This document shows, piece after piece, positions 59,705-64,000 of a DNA stretch of 64,000 bases; the first letter of the stretch is position 1; each line of letters opens with the position of its first letter. The stretch comes from Dermatemys mawii (taxonomy: Eukaryota; Chordata; Testudines; Dermatemydidae), in contig ML677328.1 in the NCBI GenBank assembly GCA_007922305.1, positions 8,418,620 through 8,482,619 on the forward strand. Direction: 5' to 3'. The notes beneath the pieces were generated by a model. That model was not told the DNA's origin. It did not search any database and was given only the letters and a program-made list of their open reading frames with translations. The translations under genes were made by a program, and so were the position numbers.

Positions 59705-60165
59705 ATTTTCCTTCATCTTGGCCCATCTCTTTAGTATATTATTTGTTCTAGTCAGGCAGAATCATTCCATGGAAACTACAATTTTGATTGTCCTGAAGCT
59801 GCTTCCGGATATGGTGTATGATACATGACAAACCCTGTTAGTAAATGGCTGATTCAATACTCACTGGGGGTTAGAGCTTTATACAACATTCATAAAATCA
59901 AATCAGAATTCATAAGTCATATATAGACAGATTCCCCAAATGGTCAGAGTAGTGTGTGAGCTGTTTTGTTTTTTAAAAATAATTCTGCTGTCCAGTTTGT
60001 TGGGATTATTAACTCTCAGACTCAACTTGCTGTTGTCTAGGTGGTATACATGAAAAGTGAACATATTTATACCCATATGTATACTCTCTGAAAATTAGAA
60101 CTACAGCCAGGGAAGTCATTTGTACTCAAGTTGACTCACCATTACACTCTGTTAAAACAATTTAT
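59705..60165. other. unassigned sequence
   Basis: No recognised feature; may be part of the retroelement remnant that contains 60172-60390. Confidence 0.3.
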
Positions 60166-60171
60166 CTGACA

Positions 60172-60390
60172 TCAGACTAATGATCTTTGGCCCCCAAAAA
60201 GACAAAAGATTCCATGTATGATAAACCAATGCAGAGCTGAATGCCTCTTCCAGAGCATCTGCAACTCAGGCTTTGAGAGAGAGTAAATACATCTAAAAGG
60301 GACCTTGGGTCCCAGTTCGAGAGAGGAGAGGATATCAGCCTTCCTCTTGTCAAAGATTTTTGCAAGGTCCTGGTACTTCACCAGTATTTT
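60172..60390 (-). pseudogene. Ty3/gypsy pol fragment
   Basis: On the minus strand a 69-codon frame reads KYQDLAKIFDKRKADILSS, then, after a gap, IYSLSKPELQ. This is the pattern found at the N-terminal edge of reverse transcriptase in vertebrate Ty3/gypsy pol (Y.D....F....AD.LPPHR...., then G.IY.LS..E). The usual LPPHR and Cys/Asp-rich section is deleted or altered, and similarity fades after the ELQ block. No catalytic RT box, integrase or LTR can be tied to it. It is a short dead remnant. Confidence 0.6.
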
Positions 60391-60599
60391 CGAGGCAAGC
60401 GTTCACTGAGAGTCTACTGGATTCATCGTTCTGTTCCAGGATACCCAGAAGGGCAGGGTTTCCTAGGGGTTACATTACAGATAGCCTCCAACTTGAGACT
60501 AGGTTCAGGGAGACAGAATGTGGGCAACAGGACCAATGGGACAAATCAAGGCCCACCCTCCAGAAGATATAGTGATCATGAGTAATAAGTCAGGTAATA

Positions 60600-62460
60600 G
60601 TCAGGATCACTGGCAAGGGGAAGAGGGAAGAAGGGGATGAACCACACTGAACTAAAAGTTTTTGTGATGATCCTGAAGAGCTGTGACTAAGGGTGTAGTC
60701 TTATGGTGACATGGCCCAATGAGAGGAGTGACCCATCAGTAGATTCTATTGTTGGGCTAGGCCTTGTGCTGTGTTGGGATCCTATGCAATTTTTTATTTT
60801 CAATCATACCTATTTGCAGAATTCAACCCGAGGTCATGAATACTCTTTGTGCCCTGAAAAATGTATTGTTCAGTGAATTTATAATTCACCAAAAAATGTC
60901 TAATCATACCTCATTATTTTATAAAATTCTTTTTCTGATTTTTTCTCTCCTAAATATCCCAGGAATATTTGACCATGTTTTATTTCAGGGAGATCAATTT
61001 CTTTTGAGGGAGGCTAGGAAAAAAGTTTAACAATTGGGTGAAAATGGGATATTTGATTCAACCTTTAACTATTAGGACAGATACTGCTGCTCCATAAAAT
61101 CGGGATGGATGAATGAATGGATATATATTGAAGAGAGCAAAATGGTTTCATAAGGAACAATAAGGGCTGAAGTACTATAATAAGAATCTTGCTGAATTAC
61201 TGGAAAGGAGGAGAAAGTACTATTACTGTGAAAACAAGATAGATTGAAATGATAAAAATATATTAAAATGCAATAAACCTGTCCTGTTTAAAATTCTTCT
61301 TTTTTCCTGGGTGACAGTTTTATGATTCATAGGTTAACAAAGTAATTAGCTATATTAAATTTCTGGTTTTAATACTGAGACATCTAATACTGATCAGATC
61401 ATCACACTGTAATCTTGTCTAGATATTTCTTTTTTTTAAGTACATCAAATTTATCTTTTATGAATACAAATTGCAGAAGAACTGCTACCTTCATCAGAGT
61501 GAAAAAATAAGCTCTCTGTAATCAAATTCTATAAAGTCTTAAGTAAAGTCCTCAGAAAATGTTGAGAAGGAGGCTTTCCGGGATACTGTATTTATTTATA
61601 TGTCGTGTAGGCGACCTAATTAGTTAAGATGACAATCAGCTTAGTAGTAATGTTCATACATATTTCAGAGATTATTTTCCCTAATAAAAAAACATTTTTG
61701 TTTATTTTGCATTTCAGCCAAGTTTCATCATTAATTTATGATGCTAGACTACTCAAGAGAAACCTTTAGAAAATTAGGCAAACAGCTGGCTGTAGCAATC
61801 TTTTGCCGAGCAATTATTTACAAGAAATAATTAGTAATACATGTATAAATGATATTTTACACTTTTGAATTCCTAGGTAGAATAGAATAAAAGGAACATA
61901 CCCTTATTATTCATTTACACAAAGAAATATTCTCATGTGCACCTAAAAATCAGAATCACCATCTCTCGGGCTTAGCTTTCCATGTGTGGGGTGAAATAGT
62001 GGCTCTTTTTGGAAGGAGTTTCCAGTTGTTTATTCACACTGTGTGATGTCGAATTTCATGAACATTATGGAAAGGTCATATTTAAACAGGAGTATCTGTA
62101 TCAGTGAAAGGACCAAAAGTGCAAGTTGCTTTGAAGGAGGGTCACTTGCCCACTCACCTGATATGAGAGAGAAGCACTCTGTTAAAGCCTGAATAGAATG
62201 CAGAAGTGTTTGGAACTCAAGGGTCATATCATCTGTGGCTCTAGAGGAGGTGCGCAGGATGCAGGATGTGTGCAAGGAGCAATCCCTTCACTGGTGATTA
62301 CATTTTCTGCATTCAGAAGAATCCAAGGACCGATATCTCTCCAAAGGCAGGTAGACGTACTGGCAACTACCCCCATTCCACACGAGCTAAATGAGCCAAC
62401 ACGGCCAGCTCAGCGTAGTGGGCTGAACCATGCCCGGGGATAGAGCACAATCCCTCCCTT
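60600..62460. other. unassigned sequence
   Basis: No gene or transposon was recognised. See findings for the 61575-61860 stretch. Confidence 0.4.
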
Positions 62461-62467
62461 TAGGTAG

Positions 62468-63120
62468 TGTGACAAAGCTCCAAGTTTGTACTTGTGGGTC
62501 CTGTGCTTCCTGGCAGATTTAGGGGCCTCAGAAACTCATCTAGGCCCCAGAGTGACCTCCCTTTCTCAGTATAATTGGCAAAAGTCACCACCTAGTGAGT
62601 TACCTTCATCACAGGCCAATATGGAAGATGGAAAAGGGGCGGAGCCCGGGCCTGCCCTCTACTCCGGACTCCAGGCCAGGGACCCTAATAGTATCAGGTA
62701 AGATGGCTGACCTTTTAGCCACAATACAATTCCCTGGGCTACTTCCCTACAGCAGTCTCCGCTTCTTCAAACCCCACTTCACCCTTACCTCAGGGCCTCC
62801 TTCCTTCTGTATGATATGTTGTCCACCACTCAGTCTCACCAACAGCACAACTTCCTCTCAGAGCTCCTGACACCCACACCCACATGACTAACTGGGAGGT
62901 TTTTATCTGGTTTTAGCCAGTCCCTGATTGGCTTCAGGTGTCCCAATTAAGCTAGCTGTTTCTACTCCTTTCTAGAAGGTTCTTAATTGGCCCCAGGTGT
63001 CTTGATTGGCCTGGAGTAGCCTTTGTTTGGCTATCCAGGGAACAGGGACCTGCACATCCTGAGACTAATATACCTGCCTTCCAGCACTCTCCTATATCCT
63101 TCTGGTCTGACTCAGTCACA
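62468..63120. mobile_element. probable solo LTR (653 bp)
   Basis: It starts TGTGACAAAGCTCCAAGTTT and ends GACTCAGTCACA, giving the TG...CA ends and short terminal inversion (TGTGAC/GTCACA) of an LTR. GTAG flanks lie at 62464-62467 and 63121-63124, a 4-bp target duplication. The interior order (GTGGGTCCTGTGCTTCCTGG, CCTCAGGGCCTCCTTCCTTC, CTGATTGGCTTCAGGTGTCC) resembles an LTR family I recall from turtles. No internal retroviral or gypsy region adjoins it, so it probably arose by LTR-LTR recombination. Orientation and superfamily are not fixed. Confidence 0.75.
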
Positions 63121-63124
63121 GTAG

Positions 63125-64000
63125 CTACACTTGCAATGCAGGCCAGAACCTAAATTGCACAATCTGGTCCATATCAAGGGAAGCAGTGATCCACAAAATG
63201 ATAGGCTAGGAGATTTGGAATTGGTTCGGGGTAAAACAGAAACAAATTATGGCAAATTTGAATTGTTTAATAAAAATTGAATTCTCTGAGTCTGAAAATG
63301 CAAACAGGAATCTACTTAACATGGCAGAGTCTAAGGCCTGTACTACTGATGTTCTTGTTATGATAATGAAATTTCTGGAAAGTTCTTTTGTGGACTGAAT
63401 TCAAATGGTAACATTCATCAGTGAAATATTACTGGTGAAATTTCCCATGCACATAAGTCAAGAAAATAAAAGCTATGTTTTCTACAGCCTCTTTTCATTA
63501 ACTTAATATGGACTGTCTGTGCAATGCAGCTGACTTACAATGGCCACAGAAAATGTATCTTCAAATTTATTGACTTTGTGCATGTAAAATCCCAATTATA
63601 ACATCGTAATAACCCAGTTTAGTTTAGTACAATTTTTATATTTAACTGAAAAAAGGGAGGAAGCGAAGAAGAGGAGTCTTCTTTTGACTCTTGTCATCAC
63701 ATAGAGATGTGTGATCTAGTGATTGCTTGTTTAGAAAAGCACATATCTGAGCGCATATTGAATTCAAATTCCATGCCTCTGGGAACGTTTGCCATATTTT
63801 GCTTTACGCCCTACACAGCATGTCAAATTTGAAATAGGAAAATATTTCCCCAATCATTGAAATGTGGGTCAACATGTCAGTTCGATTTAGGTCCAAGTCA
63901 ATGACATTCACAAACACTAGCCACTGGCCATAATAAATACTTGTACATCTAGAAATAACCAGATTCTCACATACACAGCACATAATATTCCTGAGCAACC
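63125..64000. other. unassigned sequence
   Basis: No gene or repeat was recognised up to the window end. Confidence 0.4.

Overview
The window reads as intergenic or intronic DNA of a sauropsid vertebrate, most likely a turtle (possibly a crocodilian). It is AT-rich with short GC-rich islands. All coding-like signal belongs to transposable elements; I recognise no host exon, tRNA, rRNA, CRISPR array or bacterial gene. The lineage call rests on the repeat mix: Harbinger elements and MITEs whose ends read GTCTACAC or close variants, hAT elements starting CAGGGGTNGGCAA or CAGTGGTTCTCAAAC, a tRNA-derived SINE with a CR1-like tail (AGACTAGATGATCATAATGG), CR1 3' ends, an L2/L3-type LINE, a Ty3/gypsy pol scrap and one MIR-like copy.

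Layout. 1-2.5 kb: mostly unannotated sequence with one 88-bp tandem duplication. 2.49-4.66 kb: a near full-length, inactivated Harbinger transposon with a decayed HARBI1-like transposase, TAA target duplications and terminal inverted repeats. 7.7-9.5 kb: a dense island holding a 63-bp retro-insertion with 11-bp duplications, one complete hAT MITE, one broken hAT interrupted by a GC-rich hAT with a 175-bp tandem repeat, a 267-bp Harbinger MITE and a 120-bp palindromic element. 12.0-12.5 kb: a SINE interrupted by a 301-bp hAT. 14.7-19.3 kb: hAT, CR1 and other DNA-element fragments. 24-26.3 kb: a possible Penelope-like remnant, an AT microsatellite, and a Harbinger MITE carrying a nested hAT. 27.5-31.6 kb: more MITEs and palindromic repeats. 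35-46.8 kb: CR1 tail, hAT fragments, three Harbinger MITEs, a MIR-like SINE and a complete 624-bp GC-rich hAT. 48.96-50.6 kb: a long decayed L2/L3-type LINE. 56.5-57.2 kb: a CR1 3' end. 58.7-60.4 kb: three small DNA elements beside a Ty3/gypsy pol fossil. 62.47-63.12 kb: a probable solo LTR.

The elements do not form a functional system; each is an independent insertion, and the visible coding remnants are disabled. The scientific interest lies in insertion chronology (several exact nestings), families of imperfect palindromes with an AATGGG-type core, and a few unassigned stretches that might be conserved non-coding DNA. Family names come from recalled consensus features, not from a database search.
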